64,000 nt of DNA, taken from the NCBI GenBank assembly GCA_965267185.1, contig OZ253937.1, positions 3,534,001-3,598,000 of the forward strand. Reading direction: 5' to 3'. The DNA comes from G965267185 sp965267185 (lineage in GTDB: Bacteria; Pseudomonadota; Alphaproteobacteria; UBA6615). Shown here piece by piece: positions 43,971 through 53,487 of the stretch. Below the pieces are notes generated by a model, which was not told the origin of the DNA, did not search any database, and was given only the letters and a program-made list of their open reading frames with translations. The translations under genes were made by a program, and so were the position numbers. Position 1 is the first letter of the stretch. Each line of letters opens with the position of its first letter.

Positions 43971-45194
43971 TTAGGACGCGGCGTCGCAGGCGATGGGGAG
44001 TTCGCTGACGCCGCGCAGCACCAGGGAATCGTGCCATGGCGGATCGGGGTCGAGCAGCTCGATATTCCGTAGCTTGCGCACCAACGCCGAAAGGCCGATT
44101 TCACCCTCCAAGCGGGCCAGCGGGGCTCCCAGACAGAAATGGATGCCGTAACCGAATACGATGTGGCGGTTTTCGGTGCGGTGGATGTCGAAGCGGTGCG
44201 GGTTGTCGAAACGCCTCGGGTCGCGGTTGGCCGCGTGGATCATCGAAAACACGCGATCGCCCCGCGCGATAGTGCGCCCGCCGAGCTCTAGATCTTCCAC
44301 GGCGACGCGCGTCGTCGTGCCGATCGGTCCGTCGTAGCGCAGGATTTCCTCGATGGCACCTGCCGCCAGCGTGGGGTCGTCGGCGAGTTCGGCGAATTGG
44401 TCGGGATGGCGCAGCAGCGCCAGCAACCCGTTGCCGAACAGGTTGGTCGTGGTTTCATGACCGGCGAACAGCAACAGCACGCAATTGGAGACAAGCTCGG
44501 CTTCCGATAGTGCATCTTCTCCCTCTCGGGCCTCGATCATGTGGTCGATGATGGTTTGATCGGCCACGGGATGACGGCGGCGATGGGCGATGACCTCGCT
44601 GAAGTACGCGGTCATCTCTTTGGTGCTGCGCTCGGCCCGTTCGCGTTTGTCGGGGGTTGCCTGCGCGCTGCCGACAAAGGTCGCCAAATCGTCGGACCAG
44701 GATTTGAACAAATCGAGGTCGCTGTCGGGTACGCCCACCATGCCCGCGATCACGGTCGCCGGCAGGGGATAGGCGAAGCCCGAGATGAAGTTGGGATCGT
44801 CGGATGCTGCGAACTCATCGAGCAGGCGCTCGACAATGTCGATAATGCGTGGCCGCAGCGCCGCCAGGGCGCTGCTGGTGAACGCCTTATTCATCAAGGC
44901 GCGCAGACGAGTATGCAGCGGCGGGTCGACGAATACCGCCCAGCGCCCCAGCATCGCCCCCACCTCGGCGACCGCGGCACGTTCGTCGGGTGGCAAATGG
45001 TCGAGAAATGGCGTGATGCGATCGGCCGACAGGCGCGGATCGTTCAACGCGGTGCGCACATCGTCATAGCGGGTGATGACCCAGGCGTTGAGGTCGTCCG
45101 ACCAGTGCACGGGGTCCTCGTCCTGCAAACGCTGCAGAACCGGATAGGGGTTGGCGGCCATCGCGGGGTCGCTCGGATTGAATTCCACCTGCAT
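43971..45194 (-). CDS. Cytochrome P450 (bacterial class I type)
   Basis: A 407-residue soluble P450. The I-helix oxygen motif is LLFAGHETT, the K-helix E-x-x-R is EEILR, and the haem-thiolate loop is FGYGIHFCLGAPLAR with the cysteine ligand. Size and style match CYP107/CYP109-like bacterial hydroxylases. No ferredoxin or reductase is adjacent; the adrenodoxin-reductase-like protein at 57100 is a possible but distant partner. The substrate is unknown. Confidence 0.93.
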   Translation of the reverse strand: MQVEFNPSDPAMAANPYPVLQRLQDEDPVHWSDDLNAWVITRYDDVRTALNDPRLSADRITPFLDHLPPDERAAVAEVGAMLGRWAVFVDPPLHTRLRALMNKAFTSSALAALRPRIIDIVERLLDEFAASDDPNFISGFAYPLPATVIAGMVGVPDSDLDLFKSWSDDLATFVGSAQATPDKRERAERSTKEMTAYFSEVIAHRRRHPVADQTIIDHMIEAREGEDALSEAELVSNCVLLLFAGHETTTNLFGNGLLALLRHPDQFAELADDPTLAAGAIEEILRYDGPIGTTTRVAVEDLELGGRTIARGDRVFSMIHAANRDPRRFDNPHRFDIHRTENRHIVFGYGIHFCLGAPLARLEGEIGLSALVRKLRNIELLDPDPPWHDSLVLRGVSELPIACDAAS

Positions 45195-45293
45195 GACGGG
45201 TCCGCGTTTCGACGTTCCGATCTGGAAATATTAGCGCACTCAAGCGTTTGGCACGATGCTACGTTTGGGGCAGTGGAACGCGCTGAGGCGGTC

Positions 45294-45713
45294 ATGCTGA
45301 CGATCAACGAGACCATTGCCATCCCGGAGGATGAACTGAGCGAGCAGTTCATTCGCGCCTCGGGCCCGGGCGGCCAGAACGTCAACAAGGTGGCAACCGC
45401 GGTCGAACTGCGCTTCGACGTGCGCCGTTCGCCGAGCCTACCCGATGTTGTGCGTGCTCGGCTTGAACGCCTCGCCGGCCAGCGCCTCACCAAACAGGGT
45501 GTGCTGGTGATCCGCGCCGAACGGTTTCGCACGCAAGAGCAGAACCGCGCCGATGCGCGATCCCGTCTGATCGAGCTCGTGCAGCGCGCCACGGTTGCGC
45601 CGAAACCGCGGGTGAAGACCAAGCCGAGCCGGGCGGCCAAGCAGCGCCGGCTCGACAGTAAGGCGCGGCGCAGCAAGTTGAAGCAAACGCGACGGGTGAC
45701 GCATGACGATTAA
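45294..45713 (+). CDS. arfB: Alternative ribosome-rescue factor ArfB
   Basis: A 139-residue release-factor-like peptidyl-tRNA hydrolase that frees stalled ribosomes. The catalytic GGQ is in ASGPGGQNVNK near residue 27, and the basic C-terminal tail (RAAKQRRLDSKARRSKLK) inserts into the mRNA channel, as in E. coli ArfB. The ATG at 45294 follows GAGG; longer frames leftwards lie antisense to the P450 gene. It is divergent from that gene by 99 bases. Confidence 0.95.
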   Translation: MLTINETIAIPEDELSEQFIRASGPGGQNVNKVATAVELRFDVRRSPSLPDVVRARLERLAGQRLTKQGVLVIRAERFRTQEQNRADARSRLIELVQRATVAPKPRVKTKPSRAAKQRRLDSKARRSKLKQTRRVTHDD

Positions 45714-45807
45714 CTAAAGAATGATTCTTTGCGACGTCCAATTGATCAAACAAATGTTTCGGGGTCGGTCACGTGAGCCCGTTTGTAGAGTTTAGGAGGC
45801 AGAAGAT

Positions 45808-46461
45808 ATGGATTTAGTTATCCAAATTCTAACTTCAGGTGGAGTAGCGGTTTTTGTGACGGGATTTGTTGGCTGGTTTATGAGAAGCTGGATTTCAGAA
45901 CGGCTTAAGAACGCGATAAAAAACGAATACGACCAAAAACTTGAAACCCATAAAGCACAATTGAAGGCGGCATCAGATGTCGAAATCGAAAAACTGCGAT
46001 CACAGCTCAATGTTGCAGCGAAAGAGCGTGAAATTCTTCTTGCTAACCTTCACGAAAAACGTGCCGAAGTGCTAGCGGAAACTTATGGTTACTTGAGAGA
46101 AATCGATAGAACGATTCGCGATTACGTAAAAATTTTTGAACCGGCAGGTGATACCCCGCGAGAGGATAGGCGCAATGCAGCGGTAGAAGCACATAAGAGA
46201 TTTCAACCCTACTACCAATCAAAACTTATTTTCTTTCCCGAGAGAACTGCAAAAAAACTAGAAGAGATCGATTCCGAACTCATTAATGTCTTCAATCAGT
46301 TTCGCTTAAAGGTGGAGATAATGCCTGGTGACGATATGGCTCAAACTTGGGTGGATCTAGCGGAGCGAGTAACTGGTGAAATTGGACCGGCTCTTGATGA
46401 AATAGCAAACGAGTTCCGCAGATTACTCGGGGTCGAGATACAAGCTGAAACACACCATTAG
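45808..46461 (+). CDS. AT-rich orphan: membrane-anchored coiled-coil protein
   Basis: A 217-residue protein with one N-terminal membrane helix (about 5-27, LTSGGVAVFVTGFVGWFM) and a long charged coiled coil (about 30-100) including KLETHKAQLKA and EIEKLRSQL. The segment LHEKRAEVLAETYGYL recurs in an accessory family of unknown function that I recognise only by pattern. Base composition is far from the neighbours: a sample 60-base line at 45901 is about 38% GC against roughly 60% around it. A strong AGGAGG precedes the ATG. It is probably horizontally acquired; no mobile genes flank it. Confidence 0.8.
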   Translation: MDLVIQILTSGGVAVFVTGFVGWFMRSWISERLKNAIKNEYDQKLETHKAQLKAASDVEIEKLRSQLNVAAKEREILLANLHEKRAEVLAETYGYLREIDRTIRDYVKIFEPAGDTPREDRRNAAVEAHKRFQPYYQSKLIFFPERTAKKLEEIDSELINVFNQFRLKVEIMPGDDMAQTWVDLAERVTGEIGPALDEIANEFRRLLGVEIQAETHH

Positions 46462-46562
46462 TCCGACGACACGTTAAACGCGAGCCCGAGGTTCTTCGCC
46501 GCCGACTTACGAGGATGTGGCACAAGAGCTTGATATCGAGTGAGATAACGAATCTTAGGGTA

Positions 46563-47168
46563 TCAAGTGGCTGGCGACGACCGCGTGAGAAACGATGCGA
46601 CAAACGCCGCGGTCAACGCGCCCAGCGTGTTGAACACAAGGTCGAGGGCGGTGTTGAAATAGCCGCCGACGTTAGTGTTCGGGAAAGCCAATACCGCGGT
46701 AAATTCGATGAGTTCGTTCAAAACACCGAGCCCCATGCCACCGAGAACCGCAAACGCGTAGATCGTCTTGGTGCCGTCGAGCGCCGGGAAGTTGCGCCGC
46801 AACACGTGCCAGAGAACCAAGGTGGCGACGCCGAATCCGTAGAAATGGACGACTTGGTCGTATTTCAGAATGGCCATTTCGCCGCTGCCGGTAAGTGGTA
46901 GCAGCAAGTGATTGTAGAGCACCCCGTTTCCCACGATCAGGCCGCCCCCCGCCATGTGGGCGAAGCCCCATAACGTCAGGCCCCATAGGATAAACGCTGG
47001 AAACTGGGCGACCCGTTGCGTCGCGGTGATCAGAGCCAAGAAGACCAGCAGCGTTACGACATACCAGACGAATTCGCTGTTGCCGGCGGACAGGAATACG
47101 CTGCCGAAGACAGCGACATAGGCGATGGTGAAGATCAGCGCCGCCCATTCCGATCGTTTGAGTTTCAT
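46563..47168 (-). CDS. DUF2238 integral membrane protein
   Basis: A 201-residue inner-membrane protein with about six helices, of the DUF2238/YjdF family. The motif YDQVVHFYGFG and GMGLGVLNELIEFTAVLAFP, with conserved H, N, E and D-like polar residues inside helices, and VGGYFNTALDLVFNTLGA are diagnostic. Function is unknown. ATG at 47168 gives MKLKRSEW; the frame is open further upstream but reads as antisense to the alcohol dehydrogenase. No riboswitch-like leader is visible. Confidence 0.88.
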   Translation of the reverse strand: MKLKRSEWAALIFTIAYVAVFGSVFLSAGNSEFVWYVVTLLVFLALITATQRVAQFPAFILWGLTLWGFAHMAGGGLIVGNGVLYNHLLLPLTGSGEMAILKYDQVVHFYGFGVATLVLWHVLRRNFPALDGTKTIYAFAVLGGMGLGVLNELIEFTAVLAFPNTNVGGYFNTALDLVFNTLGALTAAFVASFLTRSSPAT

Positions 47169-47271
47169 CGCAGTGGGTCCCTTTACCGCTTGCGTCCAAT
47201 CGCGGGATAGTTTGCCTAGGCTATAACGTTGTCGACTGATTTGTCCGTTCAAGACGGGGGCTGAGTATCCA

Positions 47272-48256
47272 ATGCGCGCAATGGTTCTCGACCGGGCGAA
47301 CACGCCCTTGGCCTTGCGGACCCGGGACGACCCAACGCCGGCTTCCGGTGAAGTGCTTATTGCGGTGCGCGCCTGCGGGGTCTGCCGCACCGATTTGCAC
47401 GTCGTCGATGGCGAGCTGACCGAACCCAAGCTGCCGATTATTCCCGGCCATGAGATTGTCGGCGAAGTCGTCGCCTTTGGGCGAGCGTGTCGAGCGTTTC
47501 CAAATCGGCGATAGGGTTGGCGTGCCCTGGTTGGGGTACACCTGCGGTGTATGCCACTACTGCACCACCGGCCACGAAAATCTCTGCGATGCGCCCGGCT
47601 TCACCGGCTACACCATCGATGGCGGCTATGCCGATATGACGGTTGCCGACCAACGTTATGTCTTTTCGCTGCCGGGCGAGTATAGCGATGCCGAAGCAGC
47701 ACCGCTGTTGTGCGCGGGGCTGATTGGTTACCGGTCGCTCCGCATGGCCGGCGACGCCGCGCGCCTCGGCGTCTACGGTTTCGGCGCAGCGGCCCATATC
47801 GTCGCCCAAGTGGCGCGGTTCGAGGGCCATGAGGTCTATGCCTTCACCAAACCGGGCGATGCCGAAGGTCAGGAGTTTGCCCGCCGTCTCGGCGCCGTTT
47901 GGGCCGGTAGCTCCGACGACGCGCCGCCGCAACCGCTCGATGCCGCGATCCTCTACGCGCCGGTGGGGGCCCTGGTGCCCACGGCGCTCAGGGCCGTGCG
48001 CAAGGGTGGCACCGTTGTGTGCGCCGGAATTCATATGAGCGACATCCCAGCGTTTCCCTACGATATTCTATGGGAGGAACGCACGATCCGGTCGGTCGCC
48101 AACCTCACGCGCCGTGACGGTGACGAGTTCTTGGCGCTGGCACCCAAAGTGCCGGTCAAAACCGAGGTCGAAACTTTTGCGTTGGCCGACGCGAACGACG
48201 CTCTGACTCGTCTGCGTGAGGGCCGAATTATCGGCGCGGCGGTGCTGATTCCCTAG
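47272..48256 (+). pseudogene. Zinc alcohol dehydrogenase with single-base frameshift
   Basis: Two overlapping frames together make one MDR-family zinc alcohol dehydrogenase. The first (47272-47514) has RACGVCRTDLH and IPGHEIVGEVVAFG; the second continues with GERVERFQIGDRVGVPW, GYTCGVCHYCTTG (structural zinc cysteines) and the NAD domain (GVYGFGAAAH). The break falls at TTTGGG, 47476-47481: removing one T or G restores a 327-residue protein. That homopolymer position makes a sequencing error plausible; otherwise the gene is inactivated. Nothing else in it looks decayed. Confidence 0.88.
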
Positions 48257-48300
48257 TCCATGGTCTTATTTCAGCCGCTTGGTTCGTTTAGAGTCCAAGC

Positions 48301-48732
48301 ATGAGCGCATCGGCATCAGAATCGTCCGGTTTCGAACTTCACCCGCAGCTTGCAGCCGATACCTTTGAGGTCGACCGGTGGGCCTGCTGCCGCGTGCTGT
48401 TGATGAACGATGTCACCTATCCGTGGCTGATTCTGGTCCCGCAGCGGTCCGATCTGCGGGAGCTGCATGATTTAACTGCCGACGATCTGGCGCTGGTTAC
48501 CGGTGAAATCGTCCGCGCCAGCCAGGCGATGGAGCGGCTGTTCCAACCGGTCAAGATGAACGTCGCCGCCTTGGGTAATCAGGTCCCCCAGCTCCACATT
48601 CACATCATCGCCCGCTTCGAAAACGATGCAGCTTGGCCGAAACCGGTTTGGGGCGTCGTGCCCGCCGAGCCTTACGGCGACGACGAGCTGACGGCGCGCA
48701 TCGAGGCGTTGCGTAGCGCCTTCGCCGGCTAG
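48301..48732 (+). CDS. HIT-family protein
   Basis: A 143-residue histidine-triad nucleotide hydrolase or transferase. The triad motif is QLHIHIIARF (H-x-H-x with the third position isoleucine rather than histidine, as in many bacterial members). Upstream WLILVPQRSDLRELHDL and MNVAALGNQVPQLH are conserved family parts. It begins 44 bases after the broken alcohol dehydrogenase and ends 15 bases before the helicase gene, so it may be co-transcribed with it. The nucleotide substrate is unknown. Confidence 0.88.
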   Translation: MSASASESSGFELHPQLAADTFEVDRWACCRVLLMNDVTYPWLILVPQRSDLRELHDLTADDLALVTGEIVRASQAMERLFQPVKMNVAALGNQVPQLHIHIIARFENDAAWPKPVWGVVPAEPYGDDELTARIEALRSAFAG

Positions 48733-48747
48733 GCTGCCGCATCCGTT

Positions 48748-51240
48748 ATGGCGACTGCGAGCTCCGCCCGGCGCGCCGCCCGTAAACGGCCCGCGCCGAA
48801 TCCATTGCCGCCCCAGTTCGACGACTGGTTTGCCGCGCGGGGCTGGGCGCCTCATCGCCATCAGCTCGACATGCTCGACGCTGCACGGCAGGGCGACTCG
48901 GCACTGCTCATTGCGCCGACGGGCGGCGGTAAGACGCTGGCGGGGTTTCTGCCCAGCCTGGTCGAATTGGCGGACGAAGAAAACCTCCCGGCCGACGGCT
49001 TGCATACGCTCTACATCTCACCGCTAAAGGCGCTGGCGGTCGATATCCAACGCAATCTCGAGCAGCCGATTGCCGAAATGGCGCTGCCACTGCGGGCGGA
49101 AACACGGACCGGCGACACGCCGTCATCGAAGCGCCAGCGCCAACGCCGGCAACCGCCGCACCTGCTGATGACGACCCCGGAGAGTTTGGCGTTACTTTTG
49201 TCCTACGAGGACGCGCCGGAGATTTTTGCTGGCTTGCGCTGTGTGATCGTCGATGAGCTTCACGCGCTGGAAGATAATAAGCGCGGTGACCTGCTGTCGC
49301 TTGGCCTGTCGCGGTTGTCGGCGCTGGCGCCCGATTGCCGCCGGGTCGGCCTCAGCGCCACCGTTGCCGAGCCGGAGCGGCTCGTCCGCTGGCTATCGCC
49401 GGATGGCAAGGGGGGTGGCGTTCGGCTGGTGACCGGCGACAGCGGCGCCGAGCCTGAGATCGAGATCCTCGAGACCAGCGCACGCTTGCCCTGGTCAGGG
49501 CATATGGGTGTTCACGCGCTGCCCGAAGTCTACGCGCTGCTGCGGCAGGCGGGCACGACCATCGTTTTCGTCAATACGCGCGCGCAAACCGAGATCGTCT
49601 TTCAAGAGCTGTGGCGTATCAACGACGATAACCTGGCGATCGCGCTGCACCATGGCAGCCTCGCGGTGGAGCAGCGCCGCAAGGTTGAGGCGGCGATGGC
49701 GCGCGGCGAGCTCGATGCAGTGGTGGCGACCTCATCACTCGATCTCGGAGTCGATTGGGCGGCGGTCGATCTGGTTATCCAAGTTGGTGCGCCGAAAGGG
49801 TCGACCCGCCTGCTCCAGCGTATCGGCCGGGCCAACCACCAACTCGATCAACCTAGCCGTGCGGTCCTTGTGCCTGCCAACAGGTTCGAGACGCTTGAGT
49901 GCCGGGCGGCGCTCGATGCGGTGCAAGACCATACGCTGGACGGTGTACCCGAACGGCCGGGTGGCTTGGATGTTTTGGCGCAGCACGTGCTCGGTATTGC
50001 TTGCTCGGGGCCGGTCGACCCGGCCGCGCTCTACGAAGAGGTGCGCAAGGCTGGGCCCTACGCGGGCCTATCGCGGCGCGACTTCGATGACGTCTTCGAT
50101 TTTGTCGCCACCGGCGGCTATGCGTTGGGCAACTATAAACGGTTCCAGCGCCTGAACCGGTTGCCGACCGGGTCATACGGAATCGCGTCGGCCACCGTGG
50201 CGCGCGACTACCGCATGAATGTGGGTACTATCGTCGAAGCCCCCACTCTCAAGGTGCGCCTCGGCCGCAGCCGGGTGCTCGGCGAGGTCGAGGAGCATTT
50301 CGTCAACTATATGAGCGCAGGCGACACCTTTGCCTTCGCCGGACGTCTCCTGGAGTTCGTCGAAGTGCGCGAGACCGATGTAATCACCCGGCCGGGCAAG
50401 GGAGACGCCCCGGCGGTGCCCGCCTATATGGGCGGCCGGTTGCCGCTCTCCACTCATCTGGCGACGCGGGTGCGCGCCACCCTGTCCGACCCGAAAAGCT
50501 GGCAGGGTTTTTCCGGCCAAGTGCGGGAATGGCTCGATGCGCAACTGTGGCGCTCGGTCATGCCGTCGGCTGATGGGCTGCTGGTGGAGACCTTTCCGCG
50601 CGGCAACAAGCAATATCTCGTGGCTTATTGCTTCGAGGGCCGAAACGCGCACCAAACTCTGGGCATGCTGTTAACGCGCCGCATGGAGCGCATGGGCATG
50701 AAGCCCCTGGGCTTTGTCGCCACGGATTATGTAATGGCGATCTGGAGCCTTGCGCCGGCGGACCGCATCGACGAGCTCTTCAGCGAAGACATGCTGGGCG
50801 ATGATCTTGAATCGTGGATGGCCGAATCGAGTATGCTCAAGCGAACCTTCCGCAATGTCGCGGTGATCGCCGGGCTGATTCAACGCCGTCATCCCGGCGA
50901 GGAGAAGTCGCGGCGGCAAGTGACGTTTAATTCGGATCTGATCTATGACGTTTTGCGCAGCCATGAGCCGAACCACATCCTGCTGCGGGCAACTCGTGCC
51001 GATGCGGCCTCGGGACTTACCGACATACGCCGGCTTGCCGATATGTTGTCACGGGTGAAAGGGCGGATCACCCACCGCGAACTCGAACGGGTGTCGCCGT
51101 TGGCGGTACCCGTGTTGTTGGAGATCGGCCGCGAGAGCGTCTACGGCGCGGCGATCGACGAATTACTGGGCGAGAATGCCGAGGAGCTCGTCGCCGAGGC
51201 GATGGCCGACAGCAATGTGAAAGAACTGCCGCTCGCATGA
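48748..51240 (+). CDS. Ligase-associated Lhr-like DEXH-box helicase
   Basis: An 830-residue superfamily-2 helicase of the Lhr group. Motif I is APTGGGKTLAGF (near residue 57), motif II VIVDELHALE, motif III LSATVAEP and motif VI LQRIGRANHQ. The long C-terminal Lhr core, including YMGGRLPLSTHLA, is present. This subtype is normally found with an ATP-dependent DNA ligase, an exonuclease and PdeM in a DNA-repair operon; here only PdeM follows, with a 4-base overlap. The ATG start at 48748 gives a basic N-terminus. Confidence 0.93.
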   Translation: MATASSARRAARKRPAPNPLPPQFDDWFAARGWAPHRHQLDMLDAARQGDSALLIAPTGGGKTLAGFLPSLVELADEENLPADGLHTLYISPLKALAVDIQRNLEQPIAEMALPLRAETRTGDTPSSKRQRQRRQPPHLLMTTPESLALLLSYEDAPEIFAGLRCVIVDELHALEDNKRGDLLSLGLSRLSALAPDCRRVGLSATVAEPERLVRWLSPDGKGGGVRLVTGDSGAEPEIEILETSARLPWSGHMGVHALPEVYALLRQAGTTIVFVNTRAQTEIVFQELWRINDDNLAIALHHGSLAVEQRRKVEAAMARGELDAVVATSSLDLGVDWAAVDLVIQVGAPKGSTRLLQRIGRANHQLDQPSRAVLVPANRFETLECRAALDAVQDHTLDGVPERPGGLDVLAQHVLGIACSGPVDPAALYEEVRKAGPYAGLSRRDFDDVFDFVATGGYALGNYKRFQRLNRLPTGSYGIASATVARDYRMNVGTIVEAPTLKVRLGRSRVLGEVEEHFVNYMSAGDTFAFAGRLLEFVEVRETDVITRPGKGDAPAVPAYMGGRLPLSTHLATRVRATLSDPKSWQGFSGQVREWLDAQLWRSVMPSADGLLVETFPRGNKQYLVAYCFEGRNAHQTLGMLLTRRMERMGMKPLGFVATDYVMAIWSLAPADRIDELFSEDMLGDDLESWMAESSMLKRTFRNVAVIAGLIQRRHPGEEKSRRQVTFNSDLIYDVLRSHEPNHILLRATRADAASGLTDIRRLADMLSRVKGRITHRELERVSPLAVPVLLEIGRESVYGAAIDELLGENAEELVAEAMADSNVKELPLA

Positions 51241-51977
51241 GCCTGCCGCAACACGATACAGCCTTGTCTGGCGCGACGACGGCGCACGTCAACTTCACCT
51301 TGGCGGGCGCGCCGGTGATGGCGGACCAGAGCGGTGCGATTTTGCTGCTCGACGACCGGACGCTGGTTGCTGCGGACCTGCACTTTGAAAAGGGGTCCGC
51401 GTTTGCGGCGCGCGGTCATGCTTGGTTGCCGCCCTACGATACCGGCGAGACGCTGAACCGGCTCGAACGGGTATGCCGTCAATACCGGCCGCATCGCGTG
51501 GTGTGCCTGGGGGATAGCTTTCATGATTTGGAGGGGCCGGGCCGCATGGCGGAGGCCGACCAAGCCCGGTTGCGGCGGTTGGTTCAACGCCATGAATGGA
51601 TTTGGATTACCGGCAATCACGATCCCGCGCCACCGCCCGATCTCGGTGGTGTAGCGGCGGAATCGTTGACAGTGGGGCCGCTGACGCTGTGTCACGAGGC
51701 AGCTGCCGGCGCGTTGCCGTCGGGTGAGATATCGGGACATTTCCACCCGAAAGCGGCGGTGCGTACACGGGGACGGCGTATTTCCGGCCGTTGTTTCGTC
51801 ACCGACGGGCGCCGGTTGATCTTACCGGCGTTCGGCGCGTTCACCGGTGGTCTGAACGTGCTCGATCCGGCGTTGGCGTCGTTACTGCGTCCGGCGTTTC
51901 GCGTGTTCGTCATCGGTAAACAACGTCTATTTGCCTACCAACGCCACCAACTCGTGCCCGAGCCGCAACGCGGCTAG
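51237..51977 (+). CDS. pdeM: Ligase-associated DNA damage response endonuclease PdeM
   Basis: A 246-residue calcineurin-like metallophosphoesterase. Metal motifs are in order: LVAADLHFEKGSAF (D-x-H), VCLGDSFHDLEGP (G-D), WITGNHDPAPP (GNHD) and GEISGHFHPKAAV (GH-x-H). This fits the PdeM family of the ligase-associated repair system. ATG overlaps the helicase stop (ATGA), so the two are coupled. The ligase and exonuclease partners are not in the window. Confidence 0.93.
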   Translation: MSLPQHDTALSGATTAHVNFTLAGAPVMADQSGAILLLDDRTLVAADLHFEKGSAFAARGHAWLPPYDTGETLNRLERVCRQYRPHRVVCLGDSFHDLEGPGRMAEADQARLRRLVQRHEWIWITGNHDPAPPPDLGGVAAESLTVGPLTLCHEAAAGALPSGEISGHFHPKAAVRTRGRRISGRCFVTDGRRLILPAFGAFTGGLNVLDPALASLLRPAFRVFVIGKQRLFAYQRHQLVPEPQRG

Positions 51978-51984
51978 CGCAAGC

Positions 51985-53073
51985 TTATCTGGCGATCTCA
52001 GCGGCGCGAAAGGGTGTTCGCAGCTCGTAGATCAGCCAAAAGGCCAGCGTGAGTAGCAACACCGCACCGGCTTGGTGCGCGGCCGCCAGCGGGATCGGCA
52101 CGATCAGCACCAAGGTCGAGATACCGAGTGCTACCTGAAAGCAGGCCATGAGAAAAAGCCCGTTGGCGACATGCCTTGCGCGGGGCACCAAGGCGATCCA
52201 GCGGCTGCGCCACCATGTGGCGATGGCGAAGCCGAGCGAGACGATTGCTAACACTCGGTGGTGAAATTGAATTGTTCCAACATCCTCGAACGCGCTGACA
52301 TACCAGGGTGAGGGTAGGTAGCCTTCGGGTATCAGCCGGTCATCCATCAGCGGAAAAGTGTTGTAGGCGAAACCGGCATCCGTGCCGGCGACGAAGGCCC
52401 CGGACACGATGGTGACCGAGACGAGCACCAAAGTCGTCATCGCTAGAGTGCGCACACCCGCCAAATACCGGTCCGGCGTCGTTTCGGGCACGGGGTGCCT
52501 GAGCTGCAGAGCGGTCCATAGGAGTGCGGCATAGAGCACCAAAGCCAGCACCAGATGGGCTGTTAGCCGATACTGGCTCACCTCGGGAATGTCGACCAGG
52601 CCGCTTTGCACCATGTACCAGCCCAAAACGCCTTGGGCGCCGCCGAGAATAAACAGAACGATTAGCCGTGGCGCGAGCGACCAGGCGATTTGCCGGCGCA
52701 GTAGAAACCAGAGGAATGGCAGGAAGAACGCCAGACCGATGAGCCGGCCCCAGAGCCGGTGCACATATTCCCACCAGAAGATGGTCTTGAAGCCGGCGAG
52801 CGTCATTCCGGCGTTGACCTCCTGGTATTGCGGGCTGGCCTGATACAGCGCGAACACGCGCATCCACTCCGCTTCCGATAGCGGTGGCAGAAAACCAATG
52901 ATCGGCCGCCACTCGACGATCGACAGGCCGGAGCCGGTCAAGCGGGTGATTCCACCGATCGAGACCATCACCAGGACCATAGCGGCCATGGTGAACAGCC
53001 AGGTGGCAATCACGCGGCCGTCGGGCGTTGGCCGTTGTGCTGTCTCGAATTGTTGTGCGGTCTGGCTAACCAT
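51985..53073 (-). CDS. ctaA: Haem A synthase (COX15/CtaA type 2)
   Basis: A 362-residue membrane monooxygenase that converts haem O to haem A for aa3-type oxidase. About eight helices are seen; haem-binding histidines lie in FWWEYVHRLWGR, SQYRLTAHLVLAL, IQFHHRVLAI and AAAHQAGAV. IGGITRLTGSGLSIVEWRP is the COX15 signature. It begins with MVSQTAQQFE and is convergent with pdeM, with 7 bases between the stops. A 414-bp gap separates it from the divergent cytochrome c gene. Confidence 0.95.
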   Translation of the reverse strand: MVSQTAQQFETAQRPTPDGRVIATWLFTMAAMVLVMVSIGGITRLTGSGLSIVEWRPIIGFLPPLSEAEWMRVFALYQASPQYQEVNAGMTLAGFKTIFWWEYVHRLWGRLIGLAFFLPFLWFLLRRQIAWSLAPRLIVLFILGGAQGVLGWYMVQSGLVDIPEVSQYRLTAHLVLALVLYAALLWTALQLRHPVPETTPDRYLAGVRTLAMTTLVLVSVTIVSGAFVAGTDAGFAYNTFPLMDDRLIPEGYLPSPWYVSAFEDVGTIQFHHRVLAIVSLGFAIATWWRSRWIALVPRARHVANGLFLMACFQVALGISTLVLIVPIPLAAAHQAGAVLLLTLAFWLIYELRTPFRAAEIAR

Positions 53074-53487
53074 TGCGCTATGGCTTATCGGCGTGCACTG
53101 AGTTTGCTCAGCGTTGATTTCGAATACAAGCGGCTATCGTGCAAGCAGGCGCGCCTATCGGTCGCAGGTGTGCTGCCAGGCCGCTGCGTCGGATCGTCGC
53201 GTGCTGTTGGCGGGAAGATCCTTCCCCGGAGCGCGCATCGCCCGCATCACCGGTCTTCCGTCATAGGATAGTAAATTCTAGGCGATGAATTTTGGCCGTA
53301 TTACTGCCCTATTGCCGTGGTACGCGAGAAATCTCTGCCGTTTAACAGAGTTCGAGTCTTCCCCGTAAAGGGATTCGAAACGCAATCGGGCTAGGTTTTT
53401 TCGCTCTGTGTGAAGGGCTGTATTCAGTAGCGGTGGGCTGCTATAGACGCGGCTCGGAATTGTCGGTTTTCATTCGAGGAGACACTG
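53074..53487. other. Long intergenic region, no gene seen
   Basis: This 414-bp gap between divergent ctaA and cytochrome c carries no convincing reading frame with a ribosome site and protein-like composition. It must hold both promoters. Only the GAGGAG at 53475-53480 is clear, for the GTG at 53488. No FNR box, CIRCE, or long inverted repeat was found in it. Confidence 0.6.

Noticed and set aside
45716..45730. AAAGAAT-G-ATTCTTT as an attachment site or terminator
   Set aside because: No matching copy was found at the other side of the AT-rich insert and the stem is short and AT-only; mentioned only as part of the island finding.
46529..46567. CTTGATA...TATCAAG inverted repeat near the end of the DUF2238 gene
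   Set aside because: Seven-base arms separated by 25 bases, partly inside the coding end; compatible with chance.
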